A DNA stretch of 64,000 nucleotides from NCBI GenBank assembly GCA_013407085.1, contig JACCGJ010000256.1:9525-73524 (forward strand), written 5' to 3'. Origin of the DNA: Atriophallophorus winterbourni (Eukaryota; Platyhelminthes; Trematoda; Plagiorchiida; Microphallidae). Numbering within the stretch: position 1 is the first letter of the stretch; each line of letters begins with the position of its first letter. The position numbers were made by a program, and so were the translations under genes. This document shows positions 1 through 14,100 of this stretch, in pieces. The notes under the pieces were generated by a model. That model ran no database searches. It was not told where the DNA came from and was given only the letters and a program-made list of their open reading frames with translations.

Positions 1-262
1 GATACCCGATCGCGGGAAAGGCTTCGGGAGAAAACCCTGAGGAAAAACCTGGAACAGAGTCTGGTAGACCACCTCTTTCTGGCAACTCCCTGCTGCCTTG
101 CGGTCGCACTTGGTTGTGCAAAGGCTAGAGAAGCTGACTCGAACAAACGCCGAGTGGTGCTGGGGACACCGCTTTGTACCCCAATTCCCAAGAATCTTCT
201 TTGAAGCCGACTCATCCTCCAGGAGGAGATAGTCGCACAAAGTAAAGTAAGTAAGTAAACCA
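1..262 (+). repeat. Repeat R2, 3' part, uninterrupted site
   Basis: The window opens inside a copy of R2 in which gggaaaggcttcgggagaaa is continuous, that is, without the SINE-like insert seen in the two complete copies. It ends with the tail agtaaagtaagtaagtaaac. Confidence 0.72.
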
Positions 263-317
263 CCAACGACGCATGCGAGAGTGAAAAAGCGGTAAATCTA
301 TCAAAGGAATGCATGAT

Positions 318-515
318 GCATGTATGAAATCACAAGCCTGATCCAAACAAAATGCCACAGTCAGAAACTGCACGTGAGATAAGATACGGTCATGTTGCCC
401 AGGCCTAGACAGATATATGAATGAAATATGGCCGCGAGAATCCAGCGTTTTTCCGTACGCAGTTCGATTTAGCACGTTTCAGCCTGCGCAGTGCAGAATT
501 ATTGTACACTCAGTT
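318..515 (-). repeat. SINE-like element, diverged
   Basis: Copy following R2 (catgtatgaaatcacaagcc to tgcgcagtgcagaa), missing part of the middle. Confidence 0.6.
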
Positions 516-880
516 CCAAATGAGTGCACAGAAAATGGAGCCTTCATTCCCATTAGTCGTTTTTTGCGTTTATCGGGTGCCAACTTTGATTTTCCATGGA
601 TGTCTGGATGCAACCAATAAAAACGAAACTTGGGTAAATTGGTACTATCTAGTAACGAATTCTGCCCAGCATTTTCAAAGCAACGCTAGCTTAAATAAAT
701 GATGTCGTAGCTTGAGACTCCTAAATCTAAAGACCAAGTCAAGGTAGCAAAAGTCCGAGTGGCTTCGTTTCACGAATGCGGAATATGGACGGATACAACC
801 GCAGTGCGTGATGTGAAAAGGCCCCTACAACACAAATGCGAAATACAAATACGAACTATGTGCACAACCAGCAAACATAC

Positions 881-1256
881 CTGTGCTGGAGCGATCATTT
901 ACACTCAAGTGCATGCGTGGTGAGGAAGATGGGCGTCGGAGTGTTTGGAGATCACTAGAAGTATCCGGCAGTATGGAGTAAGCGTAAAAGTACGGTGAAC
1001 CATGACCCACGCGATTCATCGCATCCAACTCCTTGAACGAATCCGGGGAGCAGAGCGCGTCGTTCACTTCAGCGTACACGCCTTGCTCGGCATCAAAGCA
1101 GTCCACGGAAGTATTGTTTCGCGCGGTTAACACGGCAGCCAAGTTTGCAATGATTGGTGGAGAAGATGAAGAGGAGCAGGAATTGTTAGAATTTGAGCGC
1201 GGAAACGGCCGTTTCGGTCGATTAAATCGTCTGCAGCTTTTGGTTAAACTAGGAAC
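881..1256 (-). CDS. p190RhoGAP exon: Ser-rich and basic linker
   Basis: The 376-base exon accepts phase 0 (TTCTTCAG) and donates phase 1 (CACAG|GTATGT). It contains a basic run (CRRFNRPKRPFPR), a Ser run (NSNNSCSSSSSPP) and GVYAEVND. The YAEV sequence recalls the YAEP phosphotyrosine site that binds p120RasGAP in mammalian p190A; a match of four residues is suggestive only. The next exon, toward the RhoGAP domain, lies below position 881, possibly outside the window. Confidence 0.62.
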
Positions 1257-4200
1257 CTGAAGAATCAGATGAACGACCGAGGAAAATAAAAACGTACTAC
1301 AGTAAAGCAACGAGGAATGTAGATATAGTTCACACGTTCACAACAACGGTACATGAGAAAGCTGATACATCAATGGCTTACTTTATGAAGATGGGGAAAA
1401 AAATAGAACACGAGGTAACGGTAGGCGATAGAGAGGTTGTTGAATGTACCATAATATTAACAATGAAATGAAGATAATTGACCAACACTGTGAGAATTGC
1501 AACGTGCTTCTGTAGCCAGATAAAGAGCTAGGTAATAGTGAGGAGACATAGTATGAAGTAATAAATATATAATGGGCGTGTTATTAACGACAAAAGTATC
1601 CAAAAGCCGCTATAACAACACGGGATCTTACGTGATAAAATTTCGGCTGAAATTATTTTGAAGATTTTGTTGAGCGGTGATAGATTCGCTGCATAAGTTC
1701 TACATTCTTCTTCAGTCACGGAGACCATGACTGCACACCGTATTCTATGACTGGTCTCAAGTATGTATTCATGATCGACAACAGGTGTTACTGTATCATA
1801 CAAATTTTGAAGCCGACGAAATAATCTGAGTTGCAATTATGAAGTCGACCATTGGGCAGACCGCACTTGCGGTACAAAGATGTTTGCAAAAGAGATATCA
1901 AAACCCTTGGCATTGACACCGCGAGCTGGGAAGAACTTGCTCTTGACGGCTCACTTTGGAGGCATTGTGTAAAGCGTCGTCTACAAGCTGAGGAGGAGCA
2001 GATACAGCTCTTGGCTGCTGAACGCAGAGCACGCCGCCGGCGTGTAACTGACGCCCTACAACAGAGTTCTGACTATCGTTGCCAGCGCTGTGGGAGAGAT
2101 TGTTCCTCCAAAAGCTGTAAAACATGAAATTCATGCGATTGTGATGTACATCCATGGTCGACATCGACCGAAGGAGGCCAACAACAACAATCAACATTTT
2201 CATTTCGGCGCAGCTCTAAGGTAACCTACCTGGGGCAGTCAAAAAATGATGATCGATGGTCAAGGAAGCCATAAAGGGTTGTGCTGAAACTGAGCACAGT
2301 TATGAGCTACTTGTAAATCGCTAGTAGCATGGCCATTGAAAAACAAAAGAAAGCGCCTGGGATCTGAACGACAAGAATAAAAAGCAAAACAACATTCGGA
2401 ATTTTGTCGCCAATAAATTCTTTATGAACGTCTGGTTCAAATCGGGATAGTTGATACCGCAAATCAATACCACCTGGTTTGAAAGCTTCGAATACAGGCT
2501 GTTTAGCATACGCTGGTGAAGACGAATAGTATTGTGTGCAGAGTTCAGTAGATACATTATGTGGTTTGTCATAGATATCGGACTTTTGTTCAACGCCACA
2601 TTAGCATTGGTGGAGGGGGAAGAGCGGAAGGAAAAGCCTTCATCTCCACCGAAACGGAAAGATAAATTGGACGCAGTTTGTGTTCAGCGACCCGAAACTA
2701 TGAAAACAGCTATACCTGGAAGCTTCTTGAAAGCAAGTGGTAGGGTTTTGCTAGTTGTTTTAGCATGGTTAAGGAGCCCGTCGAATAACAAGGCGTTCAC
2801 GAAGTGTTTCAGTTGAAAAACACTTATCTCTCCGAAGAAAGCAGCACAAATTCAAGAAAACACACCATCCCCAGTAGGAAATGAAGTTGAGAAATTATGA
2901 TCGCCAGGATGATGGTAAAATTAGCCCTACAGAGATGCCCTAGCAAGGCATGTTCAGCAGGGTTTCAGCTCAGGTCTTCGGGAACATTCGTTACCTCAGG
3001 TAATTATCACTGGAAAATTGAAGTTAGCGATACGTAAGAGCCATAAAAATTCAAAATGTAGGTAATATATTAATCGTTGATAACAGGGAAAAGACCTCGA
3101 TCGTGAGGCCAGAAATTTGCTAAAAATTCAAAAAAAATCTGGTGCGAAGAGCTTTTTCGTTAACATGCGATTCAGTTTTAAGTCTATCGACTAAAAATCG
3201 TGGTGCAAAAAGATTTAAGATTCAAGAATTTATGGTCACAAAAAGCACATAGCTTTACAATTACCATATCATGGTAAATATTCGTTCAGGAAAAAGGTAT
3301 AAAATAAACATGTAATGTCAAATATAGTCCAGTTGAATACTTCCTATGAGTCAATACGCAGGTGTCGTTAAATAGATATGCAACAAATAAGTCTCCAAAT
3401 TTCGAATGAACGTTTCGACGCTGGGAGCGATGACAAGAGTTTCGTGGAGGGCATTCCAAAGGAAACAGACACGTACACAATAAAAATATCGGCGACAGCT
3501 GATACGGGAGTGGGGAATTTGTAGTGCCACTGAGTGGCTGTGTGTATGTCGTGACTCACGGTATTCGAATAAATGTAGGGTATTTAATATATGTAGGGTA
3601 TTTAATATTTTTTGCGTTAGTATCACATCGCTTCGAAGGCTTCTTTGAAGGGGAGTGGGGAGCTCAGTTTTTGCAATCGTTCATCGTACGTTAATTTCCG
3701 GGAACCACTTACGAGTTTGGTTGTACGGTGGTATATTTTATCAAGCATTAGTTTATCCTTCTTTAACCACGGAGTCCAAGATTGTGATGCATGCTCCATG
3801 GTTGGAATTAAGTAGGCTTTCATGATGGTGGGCAACGTACCAGGCGAGAAGGTTCTGAAAATCCGTCGCAGCATGCCTATGGACGCTAGCAATAGTAGAA
3901 GTAAACGAATAATAATAAGAAGAAACCATGAAGGTAAAATATAAACCTTCGAATAATCTAAAAACGGAAAAACATTTGGATGATCCACAATTATTTTCAA
4001 TCTGAGCGTTCGACTGCATATTAGCCAGATTGAGGGGGATATCATGTATTGTTTGACATCGAAATGAACTTACATTTTGTTGAGACATTTTCGGTAATTC
4101 TGAATAGTATTCTTCTAAAGAAAGGGTGTTTTCAGTATGAACAGGATCTGGATTGGCTTTGATAGAAGGGAGCGAGGTATGCATGATGGGTTGAAGCTGA

Positions 4201-7200
4201 AAAAGGGGTGATTCGCAAGTAAAAAAATGAACAGCAAAGCAGGTTAAAATGAATTGCTTTAGTGTGCTTATTTGGAAAGTGACATAAAGTGATACGAAAA
4301 GTTGGTCGGACATTCATCTTCATCAGTGACAGCATTACTGAAGACCAAGCGCTTTGCGGTAGCAAAAGCCTCGTGTAGACAACGGATGGAGTAGTAATAA
4401 GACAACGAAAGTCAAATTCATCGCAACCGAATGCGCTTGAATTTATTTCCGTAATTTTGTGGTAAGGCTACTCAAGACCAGGACATAAGGACTGATTCGT
4501 AAACAAACGAATAACTCACACGAGAACCACAAACATCGGAACCAGGCGAAAAATAAGATTTCGTGTCACCAATTGACGACGGATTCCAGGGTAAAGTAAC
4601 CATCATAGAATCGTGAGCACGAGTGGAAAAATTGTAATCTTGTGCCGAATCAGAAGTGGGTTTCCTTGCAGAGTAGCCATTGCATAATTCAGTGGAATCG
4701 GGAAATCTGGTGAGAAAATCTCGTACTTCGGGAAGACGGGACCAGATGCTAGGATGTCCTTCCAAGATGTCCCGGTATGACGCTGCGAAAAGCAAAGTAT
4801 GAAAACAAAGTCAGGTATGCTAGCACCTCGGCAACTTGTCGGTATCTCAGTCAGCCTGTTGTAGACGAGTGTGTGGGAGTTGGAACGATTCATAATCATC
4901 ATCAAAGGAAGCGTCACGTCGATAGCAAACACGTTTGACTGTAATAAAATAATACCGGAAATACAGCGGTATACAGCGCGTGTACTAAATGCTTTACTGT
5001 ACGGCAGTGAAACTTGGACCACCAACGCAAGACCCGAACGGAAGCTGAATACTTTACATCTACGAAGCATCCGTCGTATCTTAAACATATCGTGGATTGA
5101 CAAAGTGACTAATGCTCAAGTGCTTTCAAAAGCTTGTCTACAGAGCATGAAAATTCATGCGATTGTGATGTACATCCATGGTCGATATCGACCGAAGGAG
5201 GCCAACAAGCGGTAAATTAATAGGGTATGAGGATATATGGATAAAGTGTATGCAAGTTGGATAACACGCCCACTCCCATGACACACGTGAACAGCACTGG
5301 AATATGGTGTATGAGTGAAGCAAAATCAGTAAGGTAGATTTCATGCAGTATTCACTGCCACGTGCCAATACAACATTCAGGATAACAAGACATAAGCGCA
5401 TAAATTTATGCAAACGGGTCAATAAGGCAGCAAAGACTGACGCTAGGCATGCTTTTAAACACCATTAAATATGTTGACCATTGGGCAGGCCGCACTTGCG
5501 GTACAAAGACATTCGCAAAAGAGACGTGAAAGCTCTTGAGAGTTGGGAAGAGCTTGCTTTTGACCGCTCACTTTGGAGGCACTGTGTATGCATGAATGAA
5601 AACACAAGTTTAATCCAGGCAAAGTGCCGCACAGACACAGATGGAACGTGGGCTATGATAGTATCAGGTTGCCCAGGCCGAGACAGATGTGAGAAAGAAA
5701 TTACAAGTGGGAATGGCAGTGAGAATCCAGCGTGTTTCAGCACGCAGCTCACTACCAGTGGCGAATCAATTTAGCACGGTGTTAGCCGCACAGCACAGAG
5801 GTACAGTATAAAGCGTCACCTGCAAGATAAGAAAGAGCAAATACTGCTTTCGGATGCTAATCGTAAATCACACCATCAGCGTGCAACTGACATCGTGCGT
5901 CCGAATACTACCTATTGCTGTGAGCGCTGTGGGATAAATTGTTCCTGCAGAACCGAACTGGTTAGTTATCCGAAAAGCTGTGAAGCATGAAACCATCATG
6001 CGCCGGTGATGTACAACCATCGTCAACATCGACCGAAGGAGGTCAACAACGAAGGATCACGAGAACACAGCCTGAACGGGATACTCCGTCGACTTTGGTA
6101 AGGTCATCGGTTAAAACCTTCATGATTCACGCCAAATTAAAATTTTGGCCACTTTGCAAATCACGCCAATCAGAATACCATGCCAAGAAACTATACTTGG
6201 AGGTCACTGGTCCGACATCCCAAATAGTCGATCCTGTGCAAACTGATCTGCTTCTCTATATCAACATGACAAACATAGACGTTCCTAAAGATAGCATCGC
6301 TGCGCAAGAGATGATGATACCAGCGGTAGTAAAAAACATAAGCTAGTAATATTCAAGTTTCATACCAAAATATGGAGATGACCCGGAGTATCACTTTGTG
6401 GACTACCATTGAAAATATCCGAGTGTCCTCCCTGTGGACTAATGTTGAAGAATGTTACAGTCGCCTTCAAATGAGCTGACCATATGATTGAGGTTTGAGA
6501 TACATATTTACGACACGGAGTAAGAGAAGGAAGATCTGACGAATACTAAAATGTCACAAACTCGAGAGTTCTAGAAAATTTATTATTGAAAAGTAAAACT
6601 AATTTACTATCTTGCACATGCACTCCTAACACTAAAAACAAAGTTAATGGGTGACAGTAGTTGGCCAGCCGAGATTGACCGATACATTCGAAAGCAAAAG
6701 CATTCGAGAAGAATGCACGTCACTCCAAGTAGGTCACCATGGACGCTTGAATGAATCACTGGGTGCAAATTTAATCAGACATTTGATGTGTTAAAAAATA
6801 TGATAAGAAAGATGGTCAGAAAAAATGCGGTTGAATTGTAGCGTTTCCACGTATACGTGGCATTTAGTATAGATGATGAGGTTGGCACACAGCGTCATGT
6901 GGAAAGACGCTCGAGTAGGTCTAGACGTCCCGATCAGACTACATTTTACCCTCAATGTATTCACCTTGATTTTTATCTAAGGCTAGCAGTAGAAAAATCA
7001 GTAGCGCCGGCTGAAAATGATCATATGGTGATAAAAGCTCTTCAGACTGAGGACTGAACCACAATACCGTGTCAATCTTAAAAAAACTATCACTAACAGA
7101 GTTGACTTCAGAGCAACAAGCACAATTTAGAAGAAACAATGAATAAAACAAAGAATAGAAAGATGAATGGATCTGAAATGTCAATATATGGTAACTTAGC

Positions 7201-10200
7201 AAGTACGGTTATTGTCAGTTTTGTATGTATGAAATCACAAGCCCGATCCAGGCAAAGCGCCGCACAGTCAAAGACTGCACCAAGCACAACGGCAATCTTA
7301 TAAATAATACTATTTCAAGTTTTATCATGGTTAAAACACAAGAAAACACCGCACTAGTTCGGCTTAACCGAAAATTCAGTCTACTCTCAATGAACACAAA
7401 TCGCGAGAGTCATCAATTCGACCGGAGTCAGAGATTACTATTCGCTATAAAAAAATAAAAAAATGCAGGAATGAGTTGGCCAACAATGATGCAAGTGTGT
7501 GCTGCTTATTTTATAGCCAACTCCAATGGTCGTACGACAAGCAACGGACACAAAAGCGATTGTCCTATCAAAGAGAGCAGAGTTCAAAGTCAATCCACTG
7601 TGAAAAATGTTTTTGCTGATGATGCAACCTAGTTTATCGACGAATCATTCGCAATCTCTTATTAAGGACTGATGAACACTTATTCATAAAAAAACTGACC
7701 ACGGACGTGAGTTATCCTCTATGATATTTGAAATGAAGAATAATGCGGTAATGAGTTGCTAAATGAGAATTTTTATTTGCGCAGTCGGAAACTACTAACT
7801 ATACGTATGGTATGAAAGCACAAGCCTGATCCCGGCAGAGTGCCGCAAAGTCAGAGACTGCACATGGGCTAAGATACTGTCAGGTTGCCCAGGGCTAGAC
7901 AGATATGAGGAAGAAAAAGAACAGGAAATGGTAGTGAGACTCCAGCCTGTTTCAGCATGCAGCTCACTACCTCTGGCCAATCAATTTAGCACGGCGTTAG
8001 TCGAACAATACAAAGTACTGCACGATTGCACATCCGTGCAAGCTATACGTACCACCAACTATTCATTCGACAATTACTGAACTAACTAAACGATAGACAT
8101 TGGACACGAAGGAAGAGGAACTACACATAACGCAAACACAATTGTCATACATGTAATTCGTTAGGGGAAAAGAGAATGGTGTGGACTAAGGCTCATTCGG
8201 AAAACATGACGCGCATGCATAAACTCGGGTTCCGTGTGAATCAAAGCCTCATTGATTCAATTCGACGGCAAAGAATGGTATGTGAACATTGACTACGTAG
8301 GCTTACTTGAATTTTGAACGGAATGATCGAGTAGAATGAGATGCCTTAGAAGAGGAGCTTGGACCGATTCGTTTGTTGAATTTTTCGAATTCGTGGGAGT
8401 AACCGCATCGGCGTGGTACGGCTCCTCACCAAGTAAGCTGAACGAACAACGGTATAGGGCAGACAACTCCGTCAAGTAGCTTTTCAACAATACACACGAA
8501 CTTGTTTCACCGTCTTCCGATAAACGAATCGCCACGACCACTATAATGAGCGACGAGGAAGAAGCGTTCGTGATTGAGTCGACGACTTGCCGAATGAAAT
8601 CACGATTTTCGTACCACCGATTCAGTAAGCAGTGAAGAAAAATGACAGGCGACTCGTTGTGATTTGAAGTTTTGAGCCAGCGGAGCAGCTGAAACGAAGA
8701 GAACGTCCATTAGAGGAAGCGAACAAGGGTGGCAATAACAGGCTTCAAATGTAATCCGGGTCAGTTTCACGGTTGGTAAAATTAGAACGATTTGGGATAG
8801 GATATTCCAAACTTGTAAAACATGTTAAGCTACCGCTACCAATTGATAGAATGCTGGGACAATCGAAGATTGGATTGATATGATGATAGCTGGGCAAGTG
8901 AGAATCAGCTCTGGCATGAAACCGTGAGCCCAAATCTCGATATTCAAAAGGAGGGAAGAAATATGCCACGAAACGAAATCACTATTATAGCAGAGACGTG
9001 AAGATAAAACACATACATAGACCAGTAGCCATGTAGTTACAGGGAACGAGAAGTCTGAGGTTAGGAAAAGTGATGCACGGGTCAGAAAAACAGCACAATG
9101 GCCGGAGTATTGCTGAGTTGCTTACACCCAAGTTGAGCTTTCAAAAAAGCGATCGAGCGGATTTTCGGTTGTAGCTCATTGTTATGTTTGTAGTTTTTTA
9201 CAGAAAATTCCTAACAAAATTGGCCCAAAAAACAACTGGCGAAATGCCAAATGATTGTGAAAAAACGATTTGTTTGTATTGATTACATGAAAGTAAGTAC
9301 TGCTTTTATAATACCAAAAACGAAAGATATTTTCAGAGATGCCGGAACCCAGGTTGTGGTGAAATAATGATATTGCGATGTACCAACTTAATCGAATTTC
9401 GTACAGGTCGACATAAGACAGTAAGTAATGTAACTATTGGTAAAAATAATAGCAAACGTTGTGGTTAAAAATAGCATCAATTAAGATAAAATAAATAGCA
9501 AAGCTGATATTGCCATCCAAAGCAAACACAGTATTCGATGTTTAGCGTGATAAATTGCCTGATAAACCAAACATGGGCAGTATATCAATTGAACCCATGA
9601 ACTTACCAAGGGTAACCTCATACATCGGATCGGAAATTGAGCACAGTTGGTTGAAAACGAAGCCTCGGGGGTCGCAAACTTTAATGCTGGACCAGAATTT
9701 GTTCGGTCTGTCATTAAAGTTCGTTTGAATGAACTGAAATACAGCAGTGTGACCCAAGGCACACCTTCCAGCGACACAGCAATCGAGTCAGAGGACAAAG
9801 AAAGTAATTTTTCCAAGATCATTTCACATTCGGTGGCACGAAATGTGGTCCAGCAAAAATGAGGCTCGATTTCGTTGGTTCGTTGGAAATTCGGAGACGG
9901 AGTTAAGAGGCAACTCAAAAAGTCACTGGCGGTAGATGTGTCAGCAGTGAACAAAGGAACGTCACAACTGAAAGGTGAAAAAATCAAGGGCGCGCTATAT
10001 CCAACATGCAGAACAATATTCTTAACTGATTGAAATTGAATACCAAATCCTGGTTAAAGGAGGCCACTGAATTAATGATATCAAATAGCACTCTAAATCA
10101 AGTGAGTTCCAAATCTTCAGCGTTTCGGTAACTCTCACAAAAGTAGACCAACAAAGAGTAACACGGCCGTTTCCTTTTACTAGTACACATGTACACTGGG

Positions 10201-11100
10201 ACGTTATGGATTAATAGACACCAACATATTGCCGAGGAATTATACACGAAGGAAAGCAGCGCCATAAGTCACGTCGACTCATTACATCGGTTTAAACGAT
10301 TCCGTTTACGACACCTGTTGCCTACGAAGGATTGCTCGCAAACGCTAGTAACAAAGATGCGTGCAACGCACTGGTAGTAGGGACAATTTTTGCCCCAAAA
10401 GATTTGTCTAATAGTAGGTTCATGCATGACACAGATGTAAGCCGTCATATGTAGTTTGCGTACCATATTGTTTAGCCTAAATCATTATATTATATAAAAG
10501 CCAAAATCAGATGCAGTGAAGCTTCAAAACCAAGATCCTCGTTTGATCCATTTCCATATTTCACCTATTCTTTTTCTTATTACGAGTTTGTGTATATGTG
10601 TTTCCCACTTTATGTTGCACTTTGTCTGGTTCCAAATCGGTGGTCCATGATATTTGAAAACGGACAAGGTAATCCGCGGAAGAAAGCCATTGATCACATT
10701 TCAGCGGTCTCCTAAAGATATCGTGCTCTCGTAACTTCTTGTTTTACCGGTTGAGTCTCAAACGAGAAGAGCGAATGATCCGCGAGGAACAGATTAGGTT
10801 TCGTGCTAGCCGAAATTGTTTGTCGTAACTTGGGGCGGCAGAAAATTGTTTGAATGTTGACAATATTTTCACGGTTAGAAAACCTGGTCGATCCAAACGA
10901 AAGATGTCAGCTGTTCTGTATTTAATACCCGTTTTCGGTGGCAGCGTCACGTCAGGACTAAAAGGCTGAGAACACACAAAATCGAATGCAATAAACTAAC
11001 ATAAGGCAGTTTATTATAGTATTTGCACATTTCATCAGGATGTTTTGATTTTACGCCGTTGATTTTCGTTAGTACTCTGATTCATGTGGTAGATACTTAT

Positions 11101-11149
<49 letters not shown>

Positions 11150-14100
11150 GTATGTGTGGTGTGTGGTGTGTGGTTCGGTGTTCACCTTACCACGACAGCG
11201 CCGCCTGCGGTGGCTTGGCCACGTCTACAGAATGGAAAATGGTCGTATTCCGAAAGATCTACTCTATGGTGAGTTGCAATTAGGAAGTCGACCATTGGGC
11301 AGACCGCACTTGCGGTACAAAAGAGATATGATAGCTCTTGGCATTGACCCCGCGAGCTGGGAAGAACTTGCTCTTGACCGCTCACATTGGAAGCAATGTG
11401 TAAAGCTTTGTCTGCAAGCTGCTGAAGAGAAGCTACAGCTCTTAACGGCTGAACGCAGATCACACTGCCGGCGTGCAACTAACGCCGGTTGACTTAGTAC
11501 TGCCTATCGTTCCGATGCTGTGGGAGAGATAATTCATCCTGAATCGGACTGTTCAGTCATTCGAAAAGCTGTGGAACATGAAAAAATCATGCGATTGTGA
11601 TGTACATCCATGGTCGACATTGACCGAAGGAGGCCAACAACAACAATGTAGTTCGGTAAGTAGGTAAGAAATCATAAGCTTGTTCCAGGCACAGTGCCGT
11701 ACAGTCATAGACTGCACGTGGGCTAATATATTGTCAGGTTGCCTTGTCTAGACAGATATAGGAAATAAAAATAGAAATTGCAGTGAGACTCTAGTGTGTT
11801 TGGGCATGCAGCTCACTACATGTGGCGAACCAAATTAGCTGGTGTTAGTGGCACAGCACACAAGCATTGCACAACTGTACATCCGTGTAGTCTTGCTAGC
11901 CGGTAAAATAGAAATATTAAGCCAGCAAGATTACCATAACTCTCACAGTGCATCGCATGAATATGGCAAATATTCGCTCACTAGCGTCGGCTCAATCACG
12001 TAGAAAAACTTACCGTGAAGCGGTGAGGACGCCTTGAATTATCAAATCGATTGGATCTGAGTGCAATGCCCAACAAACTAAGAAATACTGTGACTTGGAA
12101 CGTAGTTGATTCAGCAGCACTTGATGCTCTTTCAAACCTTCGAGAGAGCTGTAAACGAGTAGATGGAGAAACTTCTGAGACATATTCATCGTATTCTCAA
12201 GGGTAGGTCGCGGAATAGCCGGCATTTCCGATGATATACCACCAGAAACCACTGGAGCAGAAAAGGCAGACAGACGAGATTGAGATGTGAGTGAATTGGA
12301 AGAAGAGGATTTGGTCAATGAAGTACGCGGTTGATCCGTGGAGTCGCTCTCTGTCGAATCATTAAGAGATGAAGGAAGCGGGCCAGATAAAATCCAAACT
12401 CGATGACGAATTCCATTCTAAAATTAAGAGAGACGCGAAATGCAGTGATGAATTACCCGATAACTCGAGATTCGCTTAACTTGTATGACTTATAAACTAG
12501 TGTGTCGTTACAAGGTTGTCAGAGCAGGATAGAACAATTGAAATGAGCAACCGCTATGTATAAAATGGCCCCACATGGCAAATAACTCACTGAGTCCAGC
12601 TCCGGACTTAAACAGTTGACCATTATAAGACTAGCCCCACTTTTTTCATTGACAAAAGTAGGGGATGGTAAAATCCAATAACTAACATGATAAAAATCAG
12701 TTTGTACTAAGGAACAAAGTCCACACAGGAAAAGAAAACGTAGAACACCAGAAAGAACCGAAAATCTGGAGTAAACATACATCGGCATATAGGTGATGTG
12801 CCTGTTAACTCCCTGTTGTCTTGCAGGGCACATTCGGATGTGCGATCATTCTGGTGTACTCTAACAAAGGCCACGGGGTGCCGAATGACACCAGTTGCAC
12901 CATACTCCCAGAAAACTTGAAAATATCACCCCGACACAACAGAAATTAATGAAACCGGCAGCTTTTCCCGTGTAGCCAGAACATACATCATGATGTATCA
13001 TGATCTCAATTTAAACCGGCAATTTTTTCTATACAAAATAAACGTGCTTGCATATGTCGCTATTTATGGCTTGCCACATAAAGAATGTTCGCATTATAAT
13101 GAAACAATGTGAAAATACCTGAAAAATGTCAAACTAAATTTGTGTGACAAAGATCACTCCAAATAATGATCATAATCTATCAAACGAGACCGAGCATAAT
13201 CTAATTTATTTAGACCAAGGGGGACGTTCTACGAGGGCGATAACCAATTCTTTATGACGTGAAAGTTCCACAAAACGCTTGTCATTCATTCAGATGTGTA
13301 TGAGAACGAATGGTGAATGAAACACGATGTTAAAGATTCGCTAAACCCAATTCGTAGATGGCACGCGTGCAAGTGGAAGTGTGCTTCCGTCCTGCTTTTC
13401 AAATGTAAAATACTACTCATTAATGGATTCTGACTTCAAACAAAAATCAATCGTCGGAGTATTACAAAATTAATTCAAACCGATTGTGTGATTTAGCTTT
13501 TCCCAAAGTGAAGCTAAATCCCAAGTTGCAAATGAGGATTTATCTTTCAAATTTGCAAAAAAGTGGTAGCATTAGTCCAATCCGTAGTTGATGAGTGACC
13601 AGTCGGCTGCGAAGTCAGTGGCTGGATCCATCGAAAATCTTGGGAAAGAAATTTCCAAAATTTGCGAGGGGCTTTAAACTTCATCGATTCAAAACATTAA
13701 GCCATTTTAAGCCCAGGTATTTCGAAAAAATATCGTTCTCCAATACATAATGGCCCGACTGTCGTAATGACTAAATATACGACAAAGTAGAAAAACGATT
13801 ATGTGGGAGGAAGAAAAACGGGGGAATGAAAAACTCTGTAAGGAAAACCAACCTTTGTAAGAAATCGGTCAAGTGGGCAAACCCGACGGAGGGAAATAGC
13901 GACCTGATAAACAGTGAGATCATCTCCATGAATATGAATGCGGGTTAACGGGTCAACAATAGTAGGAATCGGCTTTGAAGTGTGAGGCTTGGTAGATGGG
14001 CCTGGGCAGCATTGCTCACCGAATCGGAAAATCGGGCAGCTCATGGGATGGGCGCAATTGGCATTTGGCAGCGTAGATACTAACATGGGTGGGGGAGTTG

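Noticed and set aside
8745..8969. Minus-strand 74-codon frame in a p190RhoGAP intron
   Set aside because: The exons at 9607 and 8688 join in phase 0 without it and it has no fitting splice sites.
9542..9757. Second minus-strand frame overlapping the pG2 exon
   Set aside because: It is a shadow in another frame; the frame 9967-9607 has matched phases and family resemblance.
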